A model generated the notes under the pieces. It saw only the letters and a list, made by a program, of their open reading frames with translations. It made no database searches and was not told where the DNA came from. Positions 50,646 through 59,120 of a DNA stretch of 63,645 bases are shown here, piece after piece (position 1 is the first letter of the stretch; each line of letters opens with the position of its first letter). The position numbers and the translations under genes were made by a program. Source of the DNA: Streptomyces flaveolus. GTDB lineage: Bacteria > Actinomycetota > Actinomycetes > Streptomycetales > Streptomycetaceae. The DNA lies in contig NZ_JNWV01000044.1 of NCBI RefSeq assembly GCF_000716535.1, positions 1 through 63,645 of the forward strand. The letters run 5' to 3'.

Positions 50646-53018
50646 CTACGGAATCGCCAGCTCGGCCCAGATGGTCTTCCCGGACGCGGTGTAGCGCGTG
50701 CCCCAGCGCTGGGACATCTGGGCGACGAGGAAGAGACCGCGGCCCCCTTCGTCGTCCCGGCGCGCTCGCCGCAGGTGGGGTGCCGTGTGCGCGTTGTCGG
50801 ACACCTCGCACAGCAGGCAGCGGTCCCTGATCAGCCTCAGCATGACGGGGCCGGTGGCGTACCGGATGCTGTTGGTGACCAGCTCGCTCACCACGAGTGC
50901 CGCGTTGAACGACAGGTCGGACAGGCCCCAGTCCGTCAACTGGCGCTCGGTGTCCGTGCGGGCGTGCGCCACCATGGCGGGGTCCGGCGGCAGCTCAAGG
51001 TCCGCCACACGGTCGGCGCCGAGCCGCCGGGTGCGGACGAGCAGCAGCGTGGCGTCGTCCGTCTGCGGGCCGGGCGGCCGGGCCGACAGCGCGCGGTCGC
51101 ACAGTTCCTCCAGCGGGCACCGCTGCCAGGTGAGTACGTGGGCCAGGCTGTCGATTCCGCTGTCGATGTCGGTGTGCCGGTCCTCCACGACTCCGTCGGT
51201 GAAGAACGCCACGACGCTGCCGCTGGACAGGCTCAGCTCGACGTTCTCGTAGGGCAGGCCGCCCAGCCCCAGGGGCGGCCCCGGTGCCAGCGCGGACAGG
51301 GCGACCGAGCCGTTCGCATCGGCCACGATCGGCGGGGGATGGCCCGCGCTCGCCCAGACGCACCGGCCGCTGACCGGGTCGTAGATGGCGTACAGGCAGG
51401 TCACCCCGAGCGTCGCGTCGCCCAGCCCGTCGTCGGCATCGGTTTCCGAGTCCTGCGCGACCAGGCCGTCCAGCCGGGTGAGCAGCTCGGCCGGGTCCAG
51501 GTCCAGCAGGGCCAGGGTCCGTACGGTGGCGCGCAGCCGGCCCATGGTCGCGGCCGCGTGGACCCCGTGGCCCACCACGTCACCGACGGTCAGACCCACT
51601 CTGGCGCCGGACAGCGGGATCAGGTCGAACCAGTCGCCGCCCACTCCCACGCGGCTGTCGGCGGGCAGGTAGCGGTACGCCACGTCGACCGCGCTCTGCT
51701 CGGGCAGGTGCTGTGGCAGCAGGCTTCGCTGGAGCACCAGGGCTGCCGCGTGCTGGCTGGTGTAGCGGCGGGCGTTGTCGATGCCGACGGCGGCTCGCTC
51801 GGCCAGTTCCACCGCGAGCGTCTGCTCCTCGGGCCCGAAGCGGTCGGGGTTGCTGCTGCGCCGGAAGGTGGCGAGGCCCAGGACCGCGTTGCGGGTGAGC
51901 AGCGGGACGAAGAGGCAGGAGTGCGAGGCGGCCGATCCCGGCCCGCCCGGTGTCCCGGACGGGCAGGCGTCGACGACGGGACGGTTGGTGGCCAGGCTCT
52001 GCGCCTGCGGTGACGAGGGCGGGTAGGAGACGGGAGTGGTCCGGAACTCTTCCGGTGTCCGGCCGTGCATCCGCAGCAGACTGTGCCCCGGCGCCGAGCC
52101 CGTGGGCGGCTGCCGCCCCTCGATGACCGCCGGCGGCAGGTCCACCAGCACCTCGTCGGCGAGCTGCGGAACCGCCACGTCCGCGAGCTCCGCGGCCGTA
52201 CGACGCACGTCCAGCGAGGCACCGATGCGCTTTCCCGCCCGTACGAGCAGCGACAGTCGTTCCTGGGCGCGGTAGCGGTCGGTGATGTCGAGGGACTCCT
52301 CGAAGAGCCCCAGCAGTTCGCCCCGGGCGTCCACCAGCCGGTGGTACGAGCAGGACCAGACGTGCTCGCGCACCGGGTCGGCGGGGGCACGCCCGCGATA
52401 GTGCATGCCCATGATCGGTTCGCCCGTCGTCAGCACGTGTTCCATGATCTGGTCTTCGTCCGGAGGGTGGTGCCGGGAGATGAACTCGCCTTCCGGGAAG
52501 AGATCCGCGGCCGGTCGGCCGATGTACTGGGCGATCCCCGCCAGTTCCAGATCGGTGGAGACGTTCCCCCAGACGACGCGCATGTCGGTGTCGAAGATCG
52601 TCAGACCCACGGCGGACTCCGTCGCCAGCCCCTGCAACATCGCGAGCTGCGCCTCCCAGCCGCGCAACGTGTCCAGGTCGGCCGCGACCACGACGGTCGC
52701 GGCGGCGCCCCGGTGCGCGAGCGGACCGAACGTCACGGCCGTGCGCAGCGTACGTCCGTCCCGGCAGCAGAGGTCCAGGACGGTGCAGCGCGGCTTGCGC
52801 CCCTTGCAGAGGGCGGACAGCCGCTGCCCGGAGGTCGCTGCCAGCAGCCGGGCAGCGGGCTGCCCGAGCACGTCCTCGGGGGAGTGGCCGAGCAGGCGCT
52901 GGGCCGAGGATCCCCATCCGGAAACGCGGCCTTCGGCGTCCAGTACCGCGACGCCGGCCTTGGAGAGGTCCAGGGGGCTGTGGAAATCGACGTTGGCGGC
53001 ATTCGGAAAACGATCCAT
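50646..53018 (-). CDS. Cytoplasmic PAS-PAS-GAF-SpoIIE phosphatase with HATPase domain
   Basis: A 790-residue soluble protein. The N-terminal PAS (about 15-120; AGVAVLDAEGRVSGWGSSAQRLLG) and a second PAS (about 130-245; VGLTIFDTDMRVVWGNVS) lead to GAF (about 255-425), PP2C/SpoIIE (VGGDWFDLIPL, TVGDVVGHG, FFTDGVVEDR, TDDATLLLVR) and HATPase (LVVSELVTNSIRYA, DEGGRGLFLVAQ) domains. No membrane segment is seen. ATG 53018 follows GGAGGGAAG. It is divergent from the PadR operon. Same layout as the products of 46327 and 59121, so it is a paralogue. Confidence 0.92.
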   Translation of the reverse strand: MDRFPNAANVDFHSPLDLSKAGVAVLDAEGRVSGWGSSAQRLLGHSPEDVLGQPAARLLAATSGQRLSALCKGRKPRCTVLDLCCRDGRTLRTAVTFGPLAHRGAAATVVVAADLDTLRGWEAQLAMLQGLATESAVGLTIFDTDMRVVWGNVSTDLELAGIAQYIGRPAADLFPEGEFISRHHPPDEDQIMEHVLTTGEPIMGMHYRGRAPADPVREHVWSCSYHRLVDARGELLGLFEESLDITDRYRAQERLSLLVRAGKRIGASLDVRRTAAELADVAVPQLADEVLVDLPPAVIEGRQPPTGSAPGHSLLRMHGRTPEEFRTTPVSYPPSSPQAQSLATNRPVVDACPSGTPGGPGSAASHSCLFVPLLTRNAVLGLATFRRSSNPDRFGPEEQTLAVELAERAAVGIDNARRYTSQHAAALVLQRSLLPQHLPEQSAVDVAYRYLPADSRVGVGGDWFDLIPLSGARVGLTVGDVVGHGVHAAATMGRLRATVRTLALLDLDPAELLTRLDGLVAQDSETDADDGLGDATLGVTCLYAIYDPVSGRCVWASAGHPPPIVADANGSVALSALAPGPPLGLGGLPYENVELSLSSGSVVAFFTDGVVEDRHTDIDSGIDSLAHVLTWQRCPLEELCDRALSARPPGPQTDDATLLLVRTRRLGADRVADLELPPDPAMVAHARTDTERQLTDWGLSDLSFNAALVVSELVTNSIRYATGPVMLRLIRDRCLLCEVSDNAHTAPHLRRARRDDEGGRGLFLVAQMSQRWGTRYTASGKTIWAELAIP

Positions 53019-53137
53019 GGCACCGCTTCCCTCCGTGCTCCCTCAGCATCGCGTGCCCGGCCACGGACGACAACCGCACGCACGACGGCCGCCTGTTGGC
53101 GGGGTGAGCCGCGTCGCACCGGGGCGGAGGAACCTTG

Positions 53138-53157
53138 CTATGCAACGAGTTGCATAG
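53138..53157. promoter_or_regulatory. PadR operator palindrome
   Basis: Perfect inverted repeat with 9-bp arms CTATGCAAC and GTTGCATAG around GA. Its right arm runs into the AGGAGG ribosome site of the padR gene (ATG 53171), so binding would block its own expression. ATGCAAC-type arms are usual for PadR-like regulators. Confidence 0.8.
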
Positions 53158-53170
53158 GAGGATCGGCGTC

Positions 53171-53746
53171 ATGGCGGTCGAACACGCGATCCTGGTGTCG
53201 CTCCTGGAGAAGCCGGGCTCCGGCTACGAGCTGGCCCGGCGCTTCGAACGGTCCATCGGCTACTTCTGGACCGCCACCCACCAGCAGATCTACCGCGTGC
53301 TCAAGCGCATGGAGAACGACGGCTGGGTCGACGTACGGGACGTCCCGCAGCAGGGCCGGCCGGACAAGAAGGAGTACTCCGTCGCCGACCTCGGCCGGGC
53401 CGCGCTGACCTCCTGGTTGCACGATCCGACCGAGCCGGAGAGCGTCCGCCACGATCTGGCCGTGAAGATCCGGGGCGCCGCCTTCGACGACGACCCGGCC
53501 GCCCTGATCCACGAGGTGGAGCGGCACCGCCAGGCCCACCGGGACCGGCTCGCGCACTATCTGGCGGGAGAGGCGCGGGACTTCCCGGCGCCCGAGGCGG
53601 GCGCGGCCGGCCCCCGGGTGCCGCTGGACCCGGAGCGAGAGCTCCAGCACGTCGTCCTGCGCGGCGGCATCGCGTACGAGCGGATGATGATCGACTGGCT
53701 GGACGACGTCCTGGCCACGCTGGCCCGGCTCGGTCCGGGCCGCTGA
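53171..53746 (+). CDS. PadR-family transcriptional regulator
   Basis: A 191-residue regulator. The N-terminal winged helix (ILVSLLEKPGSGYELARRF, THQQIYRVLKRMENDGWV, QQGRPDKKEYSVADLGRAAL) and a C-terminal helical dimerisation domain are typical of PadR subfamily 2 (Vir-like). ATG 53171 has AGGAGG 9 bp upstream. An acyl-CoA dehydrogenase-like gene follows 84 bp later on the same strand, so it probably senses an aromatic or acyl substrate of that enzyme. Confidence 0.93.
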   Translation: MAVEHAILVSLLEKPGSGYELARRFERSIGYFWTATHQQIYRVLKRMENDGWVDVRDVPQQGRPDKKEYSVADLGRAALTSWLHDPTEPESVRHDLAVKIRGAAFDDDPAALIHEVERHRQAHRDRLAHYLAGEARDFPAPEAGAAGPRVPLDPERELQHVVLRGGIAYERMMIDWLDDVLATLARLGPGR

Positions 53747-53830
53747 TCGCCGCCGTACCTCACGACCCGGCCGGTCCACCCGTCAGACCTCCCGACCCTC
53801 CCTGTCCACCAGCCGAAAGGCGTCATCCCC

Positions 53831-55555
53831 ATGGCTGACCAACTGCTGTTCAACCCGCGCACCTACGACCCCGCGCACTTCGACCCCGAGACGCGCCGCT
53901 TGCTGCGCGCCACCGTCGACTGGTTCGAGGAGCGCGGGAAGAGGCGGCTGATCGAGGACTACCGGACCCGCGCCTGGCTCGGCGACTTCCTCGCCTTCGC
54001 GGCGAAGGAGAACCTGTTCGCCACCTTCCTGACACCGTCGTCCGTCGCGGGGGAGGGGGCACCGGACAAGCGCTGGGACACCGCCCGGATCGCCGCGCTC
54101 AACGAGATCCTGGGCTTCTACGGCCTCGACTACTGGTACGTCTGGCAGGTCACGATCCTCGGTCTCGGCCCGGTCTGGCAGAGCGGCAACGCCGCCGCCC
54201 GCACCCGCGCCGCCGAACTCCTCGCCCAGGGTGAGGTGTTCGCGTTCGGCCTGTCCGAGAAGGCCCACGGCGCCGACATCTACTCCACCGACATGCTGCT
54301 GGAGCCCGACGGCGACGGCGGCTTCCGCGCCACCGGCTCCAAGTACTACATCGGCAACGGCAACGCCGCCGGGCTCGTCTCCGTCTTCGGCCGCCGTACC
54401 GACGTCGAGGGTCCCGACGGCTACGTGTTCTTCGCCGCCGACAGCCGTCACCCGGCCTACCACCTGGTCAAGAACGTCGTCGACTCCTCGAAGTTCGTCA
54501 GCGAGTTCCGCCTGGAGGACTATCCCGTAGCGGCCGAGGACGTCCTGCACACCGGCCGCGCCGCCTTCGACGCCGCCCTCAACACGGTCAACGTGGGCAA
54601 GTTCAACCTGTGCACCGCGTCGATCGGCATCTGCGAGCACGCGATGTACGAGGCCGTCACCCACGCCCACAACCGCATCCTCTACGGCCGCCCCGTGACC
54701 AGCTTCCCGCACGTGCGGCGGGAGCTGACCGACGCGTACGTCAGGCTCGTCGGCATGAAGCTGTTCAGCGACCGCGCTGTCGACTACTTCCGTTCCGCCG
54801 GCCCGGACGACCGCCGCTACCTGCTCTTCAACCCGATGACGAAGATGAAGGTGACCACGGAGGGTGAGAAGGTCATCGACCTGATGTGGGACGTCATCGC
54901 GGCCAAGGGCTTCGAGAAGGACAACTACTTCGGCCAGGCGGCCGTGGAGATCCGCGGCCTGCCGAAGCTGGAGGGCACGGTCCACGTCAACCTGGCGCTG
55001 ATCCTGAAGTTCCTGCGCAGCCACCTCCTCGACCCGGTCGACCACCCCGGGGTACCGACCCGCCTCGACGCGGCCGACGACGAGTTCCTGTTCCGGCAGG
55101 GGCCGGCCCGCGGCCTCGGCGCGGTGCGCTTCCACGACTGGCGGCCCGCCTTCGACGCGTACGCGCACCTGCCCAACGTCAGCCGCTTCCGCGAACAGGC
55201 CGACGCCCTCCGCGCGTTCGTCGCCACGGCCGCCCCCGACGCGGAGCAGAGCCGCGACCTCGACCTCGTCCTCGCGGTCGGTCAGCTCTTCGCCCTCGTC
55301 GTGCACGCGCAGCTCGTCCTGGAACAGGTCGCCCTGACCGGACTCGACGAGGACGTGCTCGACGAACTCTTCGCCGTCCTCGTGCGGGACTTCTCCGCGC
55401 ACGCCGTCGAACTGCACGGCAAGGACTCGGCGACCGAACAGCAGCAGGGCTGGGCGCTGGGTTCGATCCGGCGGCCGGTCGTCGACGAGGCACGCACGGA
55501 GCGGGTCTGGCAGCGGGTCGAGACACTGTCCGGCGCGTACGAGATGGCCCCGTAG
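53831..55555 (+). CDS. Acyl-CoA dehydrogenase/oxidase-like flavoprotein
   Basis: A 574-residue protein with the acyl-CoA dehydrogenase fold: a helical N-terminal domain, a middle beta domain (FAFGLSEKAHGAD, TGSKYYIGNGNAAG) and a C-terminal helical domain. It is longer than the usual 380-400 residues, closer to oxidase-like or DszC-remote groups. The FGLSEKAHGAD motif matches the FAD-contact F-x-x-TEP-x-GSD loop only partly. ATG 53831 is the first start after the padR gene. Substrate not identifiable; the PadR partner suggests induction by its substrate. Confidence 0.85.
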   Translation: MADQLLFNPRTYDPAHFDPETRRLLRATVDWFEERGKRRLIEDYRTRAWLGDFLAFAAKENLFATFLTPSSVAGEGAPDKRWDTARIAALNEILGFYGLDYWYVWQVTILGLGPVWQSGNAAARTRAAELLAQGEVFAFGLSEKAHGADIYSTDMLLEPDGDGGFRATGSKYYIGNGNAAGLVSVFGRRTDVEGPDGYVFFAADSRHPAYHLVKNVVDSSKFVSEFRLEDYPVAAEDVLHTGRAAFDAALNTVNVGKFNLCTASIGICEHAMYEAVTHAHNRILYGRPVTSFPHVRRELTDAYVRLVGMKLFSDRAVDYFRSAGPDDRRYLLFNPMTKMKVTTEGEKVIDLMWDVIAAKGFEKDNYFGQAAVEIRGLPKLEGTVHVNLALILKFLRSHLLDPVDHPGVPTRLDAADDEFLFRQGPARGLGAVRFHDWRPAFDAYAHLPNVSRFREQADALRAFVATAAPDAEQSRDLDLVLAVGQLFALVVHAQLVLEQVALTGLDEDVLDELFAVLVRDFSAHAVELHGKDSATEQQQGWALGSIRRPVVDEARTERVWQRVETLSGAYEMAP

Positions 55556-55610
55556 ACCCGCCGTACGCATCGCCGGGGCCTTACGGGGGCCGCCGGTAGG
55601 GGCGGGCTGG

Positions 55611-58433
55611 TCAGCCGGTCTTCCCTTTCCACTGCGGCCACTGCTCCAGCGCGGTGGTGACGCGCTTCGTCAGGGGTGGGACGGTCCTCGTCGCCTGCTG
55701 GTAGGCGGCGACGAGGTCCTCCAGCATCTTCGTGTTGCGCTGCACGTCGTCGGTCCTGGCGTCGAGCACGGACGTGCACTCGCGGGCCGCGTCCCGGCTC
55801 TTGGTCAGCAGCGTGGACCACGCGCGGCCCAGCTCCGGGTCGGGTACGCCCAGATGGCGTCGGGCGGTGGCCGCGTCGCGGGCGAGGCCGGCGCAGATGG
55901 GGCGCAGGGTGTCACCGTCGACGGCACCGGTCTCGGCGTCCGTCGACTCCGTGAACCACTGCGCGAACGTGGTGTAGCGAGAGGCCACGGCGACGATGTC
56001 GGCCTGGCCGCTCGTCTTGAACCAGGCCAGCAACTGGAAGCTCCGCACCCGTTCGCCGGTCCCGGCGGCCGGTGGACGGTCGGGCACGGCCAGGGCCGTA
56101 CCACCGCCGCCCGTCACCGAACGCACGGCCACGACGGACGACGCCACGGCCAGGACCGCCACGGCGCCCACGGCGACGCGGGTCGGCCAGGACCGCCGTA
56201 CCGTCCCGGCGGGCGCCGGGGGCCGCCCGGCGCGGGGCAGCCGGGCCAGGGGCGCGGCGACCAGGGCGGCGCCGAACATCGCCGGAGCGGCCGTCTGCAC
56301 CAGGATCCCGGTCAGCGACCAGGACGCGTCGGGCAGCCAGTGGCAGGTGTCGCCCATGACCCGCAGCGGGCCCAGGCAGCCGTCGGCGGACTGGAGCGGG
56401 AACTGCGCCGCCAGCGCCAGGATCTGGGCGATGCCGGCGGCGGCCAGGGCGCGGGGCAGCCGGTGGGTGCGGGTGGTCACGGCGACGACGGCCGCCGTCG
56501 CGGCCACGCCGGTCCACAGGGCGACGGTCCGCCACCACATGTAGACGACGCCGAAGGCCGTGCCCCGCTCGCCGAGCGGAGGGCGCCAGGTGTGGGCGTA
56601 CGCCATCACCGCCGCCAGGGCGGCCGCACCGAGCAGGCCCCCGGCCAGGCCGGCGAGGAGCGTGGAGCGCAGCCCCGTCGCCCGTGGCCGCCTGAGCAGC
56701 AGGACGGCCGGGTACACCCACAGCACCACCGCGGCCGCCGCGACCACGGGGGTCGAGCCCGCGACGCTCACGCTCGTGAGGACCGAGGCGATCCAGGGCA
56801 GCACCGCCGCGTACTGCTCCCGCGTCCCCCACGGGCCGGGGAACATCCGGCGGATGTCCTGTTCCAGACCGCCCGCCTGGTAGAGGTCCCCGGCCAGCCA
56901 CAGCTTGCCCGCGCCCATCCACCAGCCGAGACCGGCCGCCGCCACGACGCACCCCGCGACGGCCGCGACGAGCACCGCCGCGCGCAGCGCGCGCGGCGTG
57001 CCCGAGGTGTCCCGCACGCTCAGCCGGGCGCACCCGGCCAGCCAGCAGACGTAGACCACGCCCCCGAGGAACGGGAAGAGCAGGGGTTCCAGGTGTGCGG
57101 GCCACCAGCCCGGGCCGATGCTCGACCCGGACAGCAACTCCCCGCAGACCAGGCCGAGTCCGAGCGCCGAGCCGGCCCGCACACCCGAGGGGCCGGGCGC
57201 GCCCCGGTGCGCGGCGTACAGGGCCGCGCGCCAGACCGCGACCGCCAGGAGGGCAGCCGCCAGGCCCCCGACGAGCCAGGCGGCCGGACGTGCGTCCCAC
57301 CAGTCGCTCAGCGCGTTGCCGGTGACCAGGGTCACCGCCCCGAGCAGGAACAACGGCACGTCCGTCAGCGCGAACAGGGCCGCCGGGTCCTCCAGCGCGC
57401 GGCGCCGCTCCGCCCACGTCGGGTGACTGCGCCACAACGCCGACACGCTCCGCGCCGGGCGGCCCTGTGTCCCGGCTCGCTCGGCCCCCGCCCGCCAGAC
57501 ACCGGGATCGGCGCCCAGGGCCACGGCTCCCCGGTCGGCGTACAGCTCGCGGTGGCGCAGGGTGTCGGCGCGCGCCAGGACGACCAGCAGGAACAGGAAC
57601 GCGGCGGTCGCGATCTCCCGCACCATGTACGGCCGGGAGGCGGGCCAGAAGACGGCGTCGGCGCCCATGAACCAGCCGAACTCCGCCGCGACGAGGCTCC
57701 CGCCGAGCACGAGGACGAACGGGACGGCGACCAGGGTGAGGAAGGCCCGCCAGAGTGCCGTCACGGCGTACGCGATGTCCACGTCCCGGTGGCGCAGATG
57801 GGCCAGTTCGTGCAGCACCACGGCCTGGAAGCGGGCCGGGTCGGAGCGGCGGACGTGCAGCAGGCCGTTGCCGAGGCGCAGGGTGCGCCTGCCCGCCCGG
57901 CCGAAGACGCTCGCGCCGGCGTCGAACGCGGTCAGGTCGACCACCAGGTCGGGCAGGGCGCGCACTCCGGCGACCCCGGCCAGCCGGGCGACCTCGGCCC
58001 GGATCTCGCCCCGCGGGTCCCGGCCGTGCAGCGGCACCAGACCGTGCCGCCGCCGCTTCCAGCGCGGCAGCAGCAGGTACACGGCCGTGGCCACGAGCAG
58101 GACGACGACACTGCCGGCCAGGCCGTACCACTCCGGAGTCACGGGGGCGCCCCTGGCGCACTCCTTGATCGCCTCCGCGTGGGCGTTGCTCCGCGTCACG
58201 TTGTCGATGACGTTGCCGCCCGGGTCGTAGCCCGCCGCGAACTCGCAGACGAACTCGACGTTCCGGGCGGGGTACGGCCGCAGGAGGCCGGTCAGCATCT
58301 CGATCGTGGCCGCCGCCATCGCGACGACGAGGACGAGGAAGCGTAAGGACGTACCGGCGGGCAGCACGCCGGGGTCGGGGGCCGGCGACGCCGGCGCCGG
58401 GCGGGGCACGGCCGCCTCCGTGGCTCCGCTCAC
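55611..58433 (-). CDS. M48-family membrane metalloprotease with a TTA codon
   Basis: A 940-residue polytopic membrane protein. An M48-type zinc motif HELAHL (about residues 205-210) lies in a cytoplasmic loop after two membrane segments; an Asp/Glu-containing helix (YADRGAVALGADPG) supplies the third ligand region. Around twelve membrane segments follow and a soluble C-terminal domain of about 130 residues ends the protein. GTG 58433 overlaps the stop of the preceding gene (GTGA). Leu30 is encoded by TTA, so translation should depend on the bldA tRNA. Family members (HtpX, bacterial regulators) degrade or process membrane proteins. Confidence 0.88.
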   Translation of the reverse strand: MSGATEAAVPRPAPASPAPDPGVLPAGTSLRFLVLVVAMAAATIEMLTGLLRPYPARNVEFVCEFAAGYDPGGNVIDNVTRSNAHAEAIKECARGAPVTPEWYGLAGSVVVLLVATAVYLLLPRWKRRRHGLVPLHGRDPRGEIRAEVARLAGVAGVRALPDLVVDLTAFDAGASVFGRAGRRTLRLGNGLLHVRRSDPARFQAVVLHELAHLRHRDVDIAYAVTALWRAFLTLVAVPFVLVLGGSLVAAEFGWFMGADAVFWPASRPYMVREIATAAFLFLLVVLARADTLRHRELYADRGAVALGADPGVWRAGAERAGTQGRPARSVSALWRSHPTWAERRRALEDPAALFALTDVPLFLLGAVTLVTGNALSDWWDARPAAWLVGGLAAALLAVAVWRAALYAAHRGAPGPSGVRAGSALGLGLVCGELLSGSSIGPGWWPAHLEPLLFPFLGGVVYVCWLAGCARLSVRDTSGTPRALRAAVLVAAVAGCVVAAAGLGWWMGAGKLWLAGDLYQAGGLEQDIRRMFPGPWGTREQYAAVLPWIASVLTSVSVAGSTPVVAAAAVVLWVYPAVLLLRRPRATGLRSTLLAGLAGGLLGAAALAAVMAYAHTWRPPLGERGTAFGVVYMWWRTVALWTGVAATAAVVAVTTRTHRLPRALAAAGIAQILALAAQFPLQSADGCLGPLRVMGDTCHWLPDASWSLTGILVQTAAPAMFGAALVAAPLARLPRAGRPPAPAGTVRRSWPTRVAVGAVAVLAVASSVVAVRSVTGGGGTALAVPDRPPAAGTGERVRSFQLLAWFKTSGQADIVAVASRYTTFAQWFTESTDAETGAVDGDTLRPICAGLARDAATARRHLGVPDPELGRAWSTLLTKSRDAARECTSVLDARTDDVQRNTKMLEDLVAAYQQATRTVPPLTKRVTTALEQWPQWKGKTG

Positions 58434-58951
58434 CGGACCGCCCCGTCCTCCTGACGGCCACCGCCATCGCCCGGCTGGTCGTCGCGCGGGTCTTCCGTGC
58501 CCGCGAGGGCCAGCCGTGCGACCACGCTGTCCGCGAGGCCGTCGGCGTCGGAGAAGCCACGCCGGACCGCCTCCTCGCGCACCCGCCGCCGTACGAAGGC
58601 CAGTTGCCGCGCGTCGAGGTGGGGCACCTCGGGCGGGGCGGCCGGGCGGCGGGCGGACGGACGCAGCCGTCCGAGGGCGGTCGCGGCCCGGTTCATCAGC
58701 CGTCCGGTGCCGTCCGTGACGGCGGCACGGCACGCCTCGTCGACCACCATCAGGACCAGGGGTGTGACCACGGCCGCGATGGCGTCGAAGCCGAAGCCGA
58801 GCGGGTCGGACCGTCCGCCGGAGGACGCCCGCCGCATCCGCCGTACCACCACGCCGTAGTCCAGACCCGCCAGGTCGTCGACCAACTGCCTTTCGTCCGG
58901 CGCGTGTTGCTCGATGACGTCCCGCACCACATCCAGCACGGTCGCACGCAT
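58430..58951 (-). CDS. Hypothetical protein co-transcribed with the M48 protease
   Basis: A 173-residue soluble protein I do not recognise. It begins with a helical segment (MRATVLDVVRDVIEQHAPDERQLVDDL), has a hydrophobic middle stretch (GFDAIAAVVTPLVLMVVDEACRAAV) and an Arg-rich linker before a charged C terminus. ATG 58951 follows GGGGGAAGGAGC. Its stop overlaps the M48 gene start, so the two are translated together and probably act together, for example as an accessory or substrate protein. The 169 bp before it hold no gene. Confidence 0.75.
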   Translation of the reverse strand: MRATVLDVVRDVIEQHAPDERQLVDDLAGLDYGVVVRRMRRASSGGRSDPLGFGFDAIAAVVTPLVLMVVDEACRAAVTDGTGRLMNRAATALGRLRPSARRPAAPPEVPHLDARQLAFVRRRVREEAVRRGFSDADGLADSVVARLALAGTEDPRDDQPGDGGGRQEDGAVR

Positions 58952-59120
58952 GCGTCCGCTCCTTCCCCCGTCCGTTCCCCGTGCGCACCCGTACCGGGCG
59001 CGCTGTTCGGGTCTTTCCCGCCGGCGCCTGCCGTACGCCTGCCGGAACGCCCGGTTCACCAACCGCCGGGCAGGATACGGCCTCGGCCGGCCACGGTGGC
59101 CCGGAACGGCCGCCGGATGT

